In this document: positions 8,141-16,517 of the stretch, piece by piece | Layout of the letters: each line of letters starts with the position of its first letter | How positions within the stretch are numbered: position 1 is the stretch's first letter | Assembly (NCBI GenBank): GCA_018398765.1 | Contig: JAHBMJ010002397.1 | Location: forward strand, 1 to 17,416 | Reading direction: 5' to 3' | DNA: 17,416 bases | From: Chromera velia | Taxonomy: Eukaryota > Sar > Chromeraceae | Program-made: the position numbers and the translations under genes | The notes under the pieces: model-generated | Seen by the model: only the letters and a program-made list of their open reading frames with translations | Told to the model about the DNA's origin: nothing | Database searches by the model: none

Positions 8141-11100
8141 CTCTCTCACCAGATGGATTTTATCTTCCACCACCTCGAATCCCAACCACCCTCAACAGAA
8201 CTGGCACATCCTTTTCTGTAACGGCACCTTCTCTCCCCCCCTTACTGGAATTTTTCCCTGAGTCGCAGCCACAGCCCTGTCTCCTATCCTGTATGCTGCT
8301 CTCCTCCTGTGTTTTGATCACGGTGCCACTCTTATATAGCAAAAAGGGGCTCTCCCTATTCTCTCTCTGTCTATTTTCATTGTCGAGCCAACCTTTCTAC
8401 CTGCTCTGTCTTCAAACAAAGAAAGGTGGAGACGGTTTCCGTTTGAGACCTTTTTGTACACGTCAGCCATCATCACTCCTGTCAGTTCTGCCTTCTCCTG
8501 ACTGCTCTTTTCTCTTATGTTTCTTTCTATTCTATGTGCAAACGCCTCTCTCTTCTTCTCGTCTAGCTCATTTTTTGTTCTCTTCAGCAGCTATCTCTCT
8601 ATCCCGTCCACTCTCTCGTTAACTACCTGTGTTCCTCTCTGCCCTACGCTTCCTTTTAGTCTTTCCCTTGCAAAAGGGTGCATTCCTCTGTCTGTATAGA
8701 GTGCCTGTGCACATTGCTTCAGATGAGGGAAAAGATGAAAAGGATGCATTCCTCTCCCTCCCCCCATTTCGTTCTCTACCCCCTCTCTCAGGCATGTGAG
8801 GATTGTCTGCCCTACCGCTTCGTTTCTTCTCTCCTTTAAAGCCTTCCCTGCCCATCGGATCGTTCTGGAAGCTACTTCAAGATCGATCGGAATGAAACCT
8901 CCTTCCATCATCAGCGTATCACAATTCTCTTTCTTTCTCAAACGCAAAACAAACCTTACAAATCTCCTTTGCTTCTCGTCGAATTCTGTATACGCACTAT
9001 CTAGGCATACATGGATTTCACATCCATACAACCATACGGCGCGCACTGTCTGTTTAAATATATTGAAGCAATCAGCGGGTGGAATCCCTCCCTCCCTTCC
9101 TATCTTCCCCATCAGTCCCTGCATGCATCTCTCTGCTTTGATTGACCGCGCTTCCATCATGGTTTCTAGGTTGCAGTCGGTGGATAGGACTAGTCCCAGG
9201 TAGGGTTGCTCTCTTGCTTCTTTTATCATTATCTCCCCCAGTCTAACTTCTTCTTTCTCTCTTGATGCGATGCGGCCAAACCGGACCAATCTCGACTTGT
9301 CAGAGAATAGAAGACGGAGAGGTTCTGCAAAGGCTACAAGGTTCGAAAGAAGAAGGTTTAACTGTCTATTTGAGGATTCGAGGAGTGTTGTGTCATCTGC
9401 AAATAGAAGGGCAAGGAAATCGACCCACCTCCCGTTTTCTCCTGCCGGCACCTTTGGCCTCTGTCTGTCGGTCTGTCGTCTCTGTCCTCTCCTCTTTCCT
9501 ACTTCCTCTGGCAAGTCATGTATGTACACAGAGTAAAGGGAAGGGCCGCTCGGGCCTCCTTGCTTGAGTCTTTTGTCTTCCGGATACCACATACTCGTTC
9601 CCTTCACCCGTGCCCTCACTTTTTCCAGAGAGGCCTCAACCCATCTGATCAGACCTTCTTCCACCCCTGCCTTTCTTAATTTCTCTTTTAACTTTTCCAG
9701 CCTCACTTCGTCGAAAGCCCGTGTGAAGTCAACAAAAGCAACACTGAGCACTTTCATTCGAGCAATAACGAACAGCAAAAGAAAAATTGCATTGCATGTG
9801 CCTGTCTTTCTCTTGTATGTGAACTGCCATGGCGTCTGTCTGGCTTCCTTTTCCACCTTTGTTCTTATGATCATGTCCCCCTATTTCGCATCTGCTACCA
9901 CCAGGTGCACTCCCCTCCATCCCCCAATTAGTGCGAGTGACTTACCTGGTTTTGGAAGGGCCGTCACCGGCAAGTCATTCCACCCTTTCGGCCACCAGCT
10001 AAAACGATATGCAACATTAATTAACAAAACATACAAAGATACCAGCTCAGTCGATTTTTCCATCGTTTTCAGCATTCCTGGGGGCATTCCATCCTTCCCA
10101 GCGGCCTTTCTGGGGTTGCCTGCTCTTTTTATTGCCTTCCTTACCTCCTTTTCCTCTGCTATATGCCATCCTTTCTCCTTAATCACTCTACTCACTGTCA
10201 TTTTTCTTTCTTGTTCCCTCTTTCTCTCTTCTTTCTCTTCCTTTGGCAGCTCATACGTTTATTTGAAACCTTCTGTTACCTGCTGGGTCGTCATGCTGTC
10301 TTTTGTTTTTCTTAGTGCTGCCCTCCTGTCTTCCTCACCGAGTCTCCTCCATACCTTCCAGCAGCCTCCTTCATTTATTTTGGCTCTTATGTTCTCCACC
10401 TTTCTCTTTTCTGCCTTCCGTTGCTCTCTCGTCACCGCGTTTCTCAGTGCTCTCTCTATCATGACTAACTGTTTTCTTCTCTCTTCATATGTCTGTCTCA
10501 ATCTTTCTCCTTCCTGAGCTGAGGTGCTGCTCTCGTTTTCTCGTTCATCCCTCTGCTCTCTTTCTGCTTTCAGGCCTCTGATTTCCTCTCTCACTTTTCT
10601 CTCTATTCTTCTGAGTTTTCTTATTTGCTTTCTTCCTTCCCCTCTCAGCGCTTCTGCTGGCTCTTCTTTCCTCTCCCTTTTTCTTTCTTCTTTCTTCTCC
10701 TTCCTTGTTGCCCACATAAAGGTTTTCTCTCTGATGTGTTGGAACTTTTGGTATGCTTTATCGAGCAAGTCTTTCTTTATTTCTTCTCCCTCTTCCATAT
10801 CCATTGCTTTCTGTAAGACCTCACTCACTTTTTCCTCCTTCACTCTTTTCTGAAGCTCTTGGAGATACCTCTCCTCTCCTTTCTTTGTGAGCGTTCCCTT
10901 CCATCTTGGCTTGATTTGATCTTCTCTTTTCTCGTTTTTCTTTCTTTTTTCCCTCTTTTTTATCTTTCTTCGCCTATCTTTTCTTCTTTTCTTTTTGTTC
11001 TGTTCTTGGTTGGCTTCGTTCTCTTCCTCGTTTCCTCTTCCCTCACCGCTCTCATTCTCTCTTTCTTCCTCCCTCAGGACTAATCTAAGAGCTAAATGGT

Positions 11101-11593
11101 CTGACCGAGCTAAGCACACACAAAATACAAAAAAAAGAAGAACAGATGGCAGAGACATAGGAGACATACATGCATAGTCGATCAGGGACCTCCCTCTGTC
11201 TCCCCCCCTGTCGAAGGTAAACGATCCATCGAAGTTGAAAGCTACCTTCTCATCCCCCTCTTCGACCGCACACCGCCTCAGTCCATTCAGAGGAACAATG
11301 CCCACCATCTTACAAAAATGAATAAGAGCCCTTCCCTTCGTGTTCTCCGTCTCGTCTTCAGACTCCCTCTCCGGTCTGAAAACTTCCTCTCTCCCGCCTG
11401 TTTATGCCCACTCTTCCCCTTCTCCCCCTCTCTTCCTTGTCCAGACTATCAGAGGAGTTTTCTTTCCAGTGCGGGCGTTGAAGTCCCCCATCACGCAGAC
11501 CTCTGAGAATCTGCTCTCTCCTTTTCTTTCTCTCTCTGCTCTTTTCTCTTCGATTCTCATATTATGTGCTGTAGATATAATGTGCATAATCTC
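8141..11593 (-). pseudogene. LINE polyprotein remnant: endonuclease + reverse transcriptase
   Basis: One reading frame runs for about 3.4 kb, broken by stops but with no frameshift needed: TAA at 11404-11402, TAA at 10261-10259, TAG at 9883-9881, TAG at 8593-8591, and TGA codons near 8328 and 8205. The endonuclease keeps VMGDFNARTG (about 11490), GRSLIDY (about 11190) and SDHLALRL (about 11104). A Lys/Glu/Arg-rich, probably coiled-coil linker of about 250 residues follows (11068-10262). The RT has GNPRKAAGKDGMPPGMLK (near 10120), motif A VDFTRAFDEV (9733-9704), a motif B-like QGGPSGPSLY (9562-9533), motif C FADD (9403-9392) and YLGLVL. Near 8205 a CQFC...H...C arrangement resembles the C-terminal zinc knuckle of LINE RTs. 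The first catalytic residues of the endonuclease are lost by truncation. It reverse-transcribed its own RNA at nicked target DNA when intact. Confidence 0.9.
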
Positions 11594-11601
11594 TAGCATG
11601 A
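11594..11601. repeat. hAT target-site duplication, left copy
   Basis: TAGCATGA lies immediately outside the left terminus CAAAGGTGTTTA. The same 8 bp follow the right terminus at 13345-13352. An 8-bp duplication is the hallmark of hAT insertion. Confidence 0.93.
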
Positions 11602-11664
11602 CAAAGGTGTTTAATCATAGAATATATTTATTCACTAGTTACTTACTTCAAAAATAATATAATC

Positions 11665-11690
11665 AGGAATATATTCAAAAACATATTCCT
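11665..11690. repeat. Hairpin in the left arm of the hAT element
   Basis: AGGAATAT (11665-11672) and ATATTCCT (11683-11690) are perfect reverse complements around a 10-nt loop. It lies 63 bp inside the left terminus. Subterminal structures of this kind are common in hAT arms, but AT-richness makes chance pairing possible. Confidence 0.6.
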
Positions 11691-12273
11691 AAATTAATTA
11701 AAGGGGGGTCCCTGGGCTACATTTTTGATTTTTTTTTTAACACAGTTTGTAACTATAAAAAATTGGTTTTGAAAAAGATAAACAGGAGCTATCTAGCTGT
11801 TAGGCACTGTTAATAGGCAGTAGTGTTACTATACTAGACTGTGTTACAGTGTTACTAGAATTTTATAAAATCTTACAATTTATAAACTTATTAAACTAGC
11901 AAGTAACATATCATATGAATATGCGGTTGAAAGTTCATATACGTTCTTATTGCATGAATATGCACACACTATACCAAAACATGCATACACACTGCAGTAC
12001 ACACTGTATAGCGAAAGGAGGCCTTACTGTATGCACTACGTAAGATGCACTCTTTTTCACTTTCAGCATTCAAACGCGAAACACCAAAACACCATAAGCA
12101 CTGTCAAGCAAAAAATTATCTAGGTACATTATCAAACAAGCAAAAAGATGTATGCAAAGATATAAATGTAGACATCAATCAAAATATCATGCAAACGCGT
12201 ATACAAATAAGAAAAACATGCACACATCGACGTCAATTGACACTCGTTGAGTCGTTGCCCCCCTTTTTAAATT

Positions 12274-12492
12274 TCATCTTTTGGCCGGGGGGCGGCCCTT
12301 CGCTTTTGTACCTCCAGACTGAGTCCGTACTGGAGTACTGGGGCCCGATCTAATTGGTGCGGGCTTTGGGGGCCTTGCTGTTTCTCGTTGAACCACCTTC
12401 CACCACGCAATTTCACGCATGCTGATGTACGAACGTCGGTTGTCACAGTCTTGGTATGTTGCCATGTTTTTTCCATTCACTATCCCTTCCAT
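12274..12492 (-). CDS. Basic, proline-rich ORF downstream of the BED-finger ORF
   Basis: This 72-codon frame starts at an ATG inside the 3' end of the BED-finger ORF (13-bp overlap, different frame) and ends in a Pro/Arg/Lys-rich stretch (RPPKPAPIRSGPS...GRPPAKR). It may be the C-terminal part of the same protein after a frameshift, an alternative exon, or chance. The WW pair in EIAWWKVV and the basic tail do not match any family I know. The composition fits a nucleic-acid-binding tail. Confidence 0.35.
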   Translation of the reverse strand: MEGIVNGKNMATYQDCDNRRSYISMREIAWWKVVQRETARPPKPAPIRSGPSTPVRTQSGGTKAKGRPPAKR

Positions 12493-12872
12493 CCATCTAA
12501 TCTAAAGGATTCCCCCTGCTTCCTGACTTCTTTCTTCAGCCACTTAACAAGAAGATCATTCAAGTACATCTTCACTGAAGAAGGAAATGGAACCTCACCC
12601 TCCATAGTGGTGGAGACAACGTGAGGAGGCAGAGTGGCGTTATTTCTCATCTTTGCAATTTTCTTTTTAAGCTCATTCTGATGCTGAGTAGCGATTGTTT
12701 TTTTGATTTTTTCTGTCTTCTTTTTGCAGCTTCGAAGGTGAGTCCAAAGATTGGATGTCTTTCTGCTGCTTCTGGCTGTCGTCCCGTAGCAATGGCATGT
12801 ATACGATTCTACAGGTTTGCCGAGCGGTGGCTGAACTGCTTTGAAGAAGTTTCGTACATCCACTTGACTCAT
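12480..12872 (-). CDS. BED-type zinc-finger protein encoded by the hAT element
   Basis: The 130-aa ORF begins MSQVDVRNFFKAVQ and has a BED-finger signature at about residues 24-50: YTCHCYG, a basic spacer, TSNLWTHL, then RSC. BED fingers bind DNA and occur at the N-terminus of hAT transposases and of host genes derived from them. A Lys-rich probable helix follows (KKKTEKIKK...ELKKKIAKM), then MYLNDLLVKWLKKEV. The first Cys pair is spaced C-x-C, while the usual BED spacing is C-x2-C, so zinc binding may be altered. There is no catalytic core. Its position inside perfect hAT borders shows it belongs to the transposon. It could be the surviving N-terminal exon of a transposase or a separate accessory protein. 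ATG at 12872-12870 is the only start upstream of the finger. Confidence 0.7.
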   Translation of the reverse strand: MSQVDVRNFFKAVQPPLGKPVESYTCHCYGTTARSSRKTSNLWTHLRSCKKKTEKIKKTIATQHQNELKKKIAKMRNNATLPPHVVSTTMEGEVPFPSSVKMYLNDLLVKWLKKEVRKQGESFRLDGWKG

Positions 12873-13091
12873 TTTTAAACTATAGAGTTAATCGTCTGAA
12901 CATGTCAGGCTTCAGTCATCTCAGACTAGTATCATGGCTTGCTGTGACTTTAAGTTTGCATCTTACCTTGTGTTTGAAACTCATGCATGAAGACCCAATT
13001 TTTTATGCAACATGTACAATCGGCTATTCGGCTCCGAATGCATATGCACCGATGGCCGCGGCCACTAGTAGGAGCGGTAGGCCGCGCTAGC

Positions 13092-13135
13092 GCATGCATG
13101 GCTGGCCTGGGCTGCATGGGCTGGGCCATGCATGC
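13092..13135. repeat. GC-rich palindrome with TGCATG cores in the hAT right arm
   Basis: GCATGCATGGC (13092-13102) and GCCATGCATGC (13125-13135) form a perfect 11-bp stem around a GC-rich loop of 22 nt. The loop contains a further CTGCATGGGCTGG-like word. It stands out from the AT-rich arm around it and lies 209 bp inside the right terminus. Confidence 0.75.
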
Positions 13136-13344
13136 AGTGTACTAGATGTGCACAAGCCTCTAAGCTACTCCTAAAACATTTGTTTTTATAACGTAAAAAA
13201 AAACTACGCACCATTAGAATGACCAAAGGTATTAAAAACTAGTAAGAATCGGACTTTGGCTAATTAATCACTTTATTCAATCATATTCAATCACTTCATA
13301 GGATAATTAAATATATTCTAATCACAAGTGACTAAACACCTTTG

Positions 13345-13352
13345 TAGCATGA
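13345..13352. repeat. hAT target-site duplication, right copy
   Basis: TAGCATGA follows the right terminus (…TAAACACCTTTG) and repeats the left copy exactly. Confidence 0.93.
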
Positions 13353-14115
13353 TCTTTAGTTTAGTCTAGAGTTTACTAGAGAGTTTACTAGTAGTTAGTT
13401 TAGTTGCATGGTACATGTCTTAAACTGCACTAAAAACAGCAAAAAGTGTAATCACTCATGGTTCAATCACTAGTTCAATTATTAGTTCAATGTACCGTTA
13501 CATTTATAGTCCTAGAAGTTAATCTAAGTGACTAATATAAGTCCGACTTAACTAGCCTAAGGCACCAATAGCGTAGGCAATAGGCACCAGTGTACATACG
13601 CGTAGCGCTAAGCCGGTAGTAGGCCCTGACGTCTAGCCTGACGTATCAAAAGTAATTCGAAACAAGGATTTAAAATTAATTAGATTTGAAGTTTCAGAAT
13701 CTTCAGATTCTGAACTAGATTATAAAATACATATAAAAATTGAGGAAGTGATTCTCACCATGCAGGATTCTCAAGAAACTGATATATTGTTCGTTTCCAA
13801 CTAACTTTCCAGCACTAGCTCTGGGGGCAATAGTTTGGTTAATTGAAGAGTTTACGATGGAACATATTTTGGGGAAAGCCCAATTTAAACCTTATGATGT
13901 GATAGAAACAGTCCGAAGGCACCGTGTTCAAGGCGAAGTCATCGATCGTTTCAAAAAGGAAGATTGAATTTATTGAAAGCTTGCCAGATGAACCTCAAAG
14001 TCCCGTCGTTTTACTTCTAGTTTGACTCAAAGTCAGCTGGCTACAGAACATCTTACTAGAGTTACATGTGACGGTGACATGTCTTCAATTGTTACGAAGC
14101 CTCATGACGCTAGGA
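13353..14115. other. AT-rich spacer right of the hAT element
   Basis: The first ~200 bp carry TTTAGTTTAG and TTTACTAG words like those left of the LINE (7330-7470). This supports a single AT-rich block that took up the LINE and then the hAT element. From about 13560 there is a GC-richer patch with direct repeats (AGGCACCA twice). A 9-bp perfect hairpin, TTCAGAATC / GATTCTGAA with a 4-nt loop, lies at 13693-13714. An exon-like open frame (13752-13967) is listed separately. Confidence 0.5.
13752..13967 (+). pseudogene. Orphan exon-like ORF of unknown origin
   Basis: A stop-to-stop frame of 71 codons follows a possible acceptor (CATGCAG at 13759-13765). Its amino-acid composition is protein-like: ILKKLIYCSFPTNF, then PALALGAIVWLIEEF and a charged helix-like tail ending RFKKED-stop. 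After the stop, a +1 or -1 shift continues with IEFIESLPDEPQSP, as if a coding region had been broken. The ALxLGAIVWLIE segment recalls the WPxLLGALVWLI helix of calponin-homology folds in Ndc80-type proteins, but the spacing upstream does not fit and I do not assign it. It may be a decayed gene fragment or transposon exon. Confidence 0.3.
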
Positions 14116-14150
14116 GGGGGGGGGGCCGGGGAGGGGGGGGGGGGGGGGGG
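14116..14150. repeat. Poly(G) runs
   Basis: A 10-G run (14116-14125) and an 18-G run (14133-14150) are separated by CCGGGGA. Such runs form G-quadruplexes readily and are prone to length error in assemblies, so any reading frame crossing them is unreliable. Confidence 0.9.
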
Positions 14151-14590
14151 ATGGCATCGACAGCGTATGGTGAGAACGCTGTCCAAATAAGGAGGTCAGA
14201 GCGGTTGTTGATGGAACAGGACATCGAAAAGGAAAACCACAGACACCAGGGACCTGTTGCTCTTTCCTGTTCTGCGCATTCTGAATGTAAAGGACCCCCT
14301 GCATGTTGAAAGACATACAGATCATCAATTTATGAGCAGTGGAAGCAACTCCCGGAGCGTACAACTGGACAGAAGCTGCTGATAGGCAGGCTCGTAAGAC
14401 GCAAAATGACTTACACGAATGCTGACGCAGACACCAACAAGGAGATAGACACCAGGGATGGACATACACATGCAGAGAGAGAAGGAGCTTTACCCTAGGT
14501 CTGTGTACTTCCTTTCGTCCCCGCGTGGTCACATTACCTGTCAGAAAGCCTTTTGTTTTTCTCCCGTTTCTTTCGTTCGCCCGTGACGTT
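14151..14590. other. Intergenic stretch without recognised gene
   Basis: Open frames exist on both strands, including a minus-strand one with a proline-rich end that is created by the G runs. None has a recognisable domain or a supported splice link to the CCCH gene to the right. Confidence 0.5.
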
Positions 14591-14596
14591 CGTTCG

Positions 14597-14787
14597 CTCG
14601 TTCATTCTTCCTTCTTTCTTTCTTTCTTTCTTTCTTTCCTTCTTTTCTTTCCTTCCTTTCTTTCTGTCTTTCCTTTCTTTTTTTTCCCCTTCCTAGTCTC
14701 TCTCTCTCTCTCTCTCCCTCCCTCCCCCTCTCTCTCCCTCTATTTCCTTCTTTCTTTCCTAGTCTCTTTCTTTTTGTTCTCTTTCCT

Positions 14788-14825
<38 letters not shown>

Positions 14826-15111
14826 CTCCCTTCTTTCTTGCTTACCTCTCTTAGTTTGCCATTTTGTTCCTTTTTCCTTTCCCCTTCTTTCTGTCTTCTG
14901 TCTGTTTGTGCTTGCCCACTTTTTTCCTGTTGTTTCCTCTCTCCTTTTTTGCCTTTCTTCCTTTCTCTTTCTTTTCCCCCCCCTTCTTCTTTCCTTTTGT
15001 TTGTCGGTCTGTCTGCCTGTCAGTCCTTCTTTCCCGCTTTCTCTTTCTCCTTCTTCTTTTCTTTCTCTCTCCCCCGATTCACCCTATTTTCGATTGGTCG
15101 TTTTTCTTTTC
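14597..15111. repeat. Long pyrimidine-rich tract with (CTTT)n arrays
   Basis: About 500 bp are almost only C and T on the plus strand, with (CTTT)n blocks at about 14608-14640 and 14784-14824 and a CT block at about 14700-14716. The tract continues more loosely to about 15260, overlapping the last CCCH exon, which accounts for that exon's Lys/Arg bias. Long frames here reflect composition, not genes. Confidence 0.9.
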
Positions 15112-16479
15112 TTACCTTTCTGCGTGTCTGTGTCTTTCTTCATCCGTCGATTTGCTGGTATCTGTTTTGCATTGTGCCTTTTCTCCCGACCTTCGAGTGT
15201 CCGTCTGTCTGAACCACAGGAATTTTATTTTTTCCCTCGTCTTCTTTCTTCTCTTTCCTTTTGCGATCACAGACTGTATATCAAAAAAGAGAAAGAATAC
15301 AAAGACAGCTCGATCAGGCGAGAGAAAAGTCAAAGACAAGAAGAACAGAGCAACTGCTCTTTGAGTGCATTGAGAGAGGCGACACTCAGAGAAACTTAAA
15401 AACATACGTATAGACAGACGACCTACCGGGACATCTTGTGCAACACCTCTTGGAGGGGGAGCGCCAGGAGGCGTGGGTGGGGGCCCTCGAGGGGGAGGGG
15501 GGACCAGAGGAGGGCGAGGAGGAGCGGGCGGAGGTCTGGGCCTTGGCCCATGAAAATTGCTCAAAGTATTTCCCCCTCCCGGTGCTCCTAGCTTCTCCCT
15601 CTCCTCTCTCATGAGTCTAGTCACTTGTTCGAACCACCACATCTTTTCGCTTTCTTCCCGTCTCTCCCTCACTTCCTTTTTCAGGCGTCCTAAATGTTCC
15701 TTGGCGAACGAACGGGCCTCGTGTGAATGTCCCATCCTCTCGTGAGAGTATGGGCACTCTCCCACATTCTCGCAATGACCTGCAACGAAAAGCAGTTGCA
15801 GTGCATCGGGTGTATCACAGAATGAGATGAATCTGCTTCCCGCACAGCCAGAGAGCGGGGTACAGGAAGAGACAACCTAGCAGAATCAAGCACCCAGTGC
15901 ATTTTGGCACACGAGAGACTGAAGAAAAGTAGAGGTGAACAAACATACAGGCGCAAGTGCCTGGAGGAAACACATGCATGCACACACACAGGAGGGGGCG
16001 GTCTGGATGGACACTTGTGACGGACACTCGGTGTGCGTGGGTGTGTGTGAGAGAGGGAGGGCAAATCTGGATTTCGGGCAGGCTCTGTTTTACGAAACCG
16101 CACGGACGCTGACCAATAAAAATAAAGCCTTTGCTATTCAAAAACCTTGGGGAATCGCTGACGGTGAGACACAAAGGCAACTGGAACAATGAAACAACGA
16201 CTTCAATTCACGGGGGTCTTCTATACACATGCAGAAGTCACAACCTACCCCAAGCATGGAAGTCGTAGCATGGTAGCCGTCCTTCACCAATGACTGCAGC
16301 CCTGAAGATTTCAGATGCGGCCTGCGGAAAGATGAATGGAAGGCAACCGTGACTTGAACACTTGTGAAGACAGGAGACTGATATTGCGATCCAATTGCCT
16401 AACGGAAAAGGATTGCCGAGCCTGTGAATGTTCAACGGAGAGATTCACAAACAAGCACGCACGCACGTACGCACGCACG

Positions 16480-16517
<38 letters not shown>

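Larger units (their letters stand above)
7482..11593 (-). mobile_element. 5'-truncated non-LTR (LINE) retrotransposon with (ATTG)n 3' tail
   Basis: Reading on the minus strand the order is APE-type endonuclease, charged linker, reverse transcriptase, C-terminal Cys/His region, then a microsatellite tail at 7482-7506 (six ATTG units on plus). This order is typical of APE-containing LINEs. The 5' end is missing: the frame enters in the middle of the endonuclease, just before GDFNA, and the left boundary lies at or within some tens of bases of 11593, where a hAT element abuts. Several stop codons show it is dead. No target-site duplication could be identified, partly because both flanks are repetitive and AT-rich. 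The family (clade) cannot be set without a tree. Confidence 0.9.
11602..13344. mobile_element. hAT-superfamily DNA transposon, 1743 bp, probably non-autonomous
   Basis: The left end reads inward CAAAGGTGTTTAATCA and the right end reads inward CAAAGGTGTTTAGTCA, 15 of 16 identical. Both go on to a shared AGAATATATTTA word a few bases further in. Perfect 8-bp duplications (TAGCATGA) flank both ends. The termini resemble hAT ends such as Tol2 (CAGAGGTGTAAA). The arms are AT-rich with short repeated words (TTCAATCA near the right end) and hairpins. The only coding is a BED-finger ORF plus an overlapping basic ORF on the minus strand; no RNase H-like transposase core or dimerisation region is seen, and the element is too short for a full hAT transposase gene (about 2-4 kb). 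It is probably mobilised in trans or is an internal-deletion derivative. It lies at the truncated 5' border of the LINE. Confidence 0.92.

Noticed and set aside
9564-10517. A 317-codon plus-strand frame
   Set aside because: It is the antisense shadow of the LINE reverse transcriptase and linker, whose minus-strand motifs are clear.
8591-11404. Stop-codon reassignment as an explanation for in-frame stops in the LINE
   Set aside because: PRL, RPS17 and the CCCH gene end normally at TGA or TAA where the families expect an end, and a dead transposon explains the stops more simply.
13752-13967. Assignment of the orphan ORF to an Ndc80/IFT calponin-homology protein
   Set aside because: Only the short ALGAIVWLIE-like helix is suggestive; the upstream spacing and the rest do not match.
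14110-14532. Minus-strand frame with a possible acceptor (ACATGCAG near 14305) as a last exon of the CCCH gene
   Set aside because: The phase could fit, but the proline-rich end comes from G runs of uncertain length, and a nearer exon with a stop (15273-15112) already completes the gene.
14525-15399. Several 100-170-codon frames rich in Ser, Phe, Leu and Pro on the plus strand
   Set aside because: They are translations of the CT-rich tract in several frames at once, with no domain and no codon preference.
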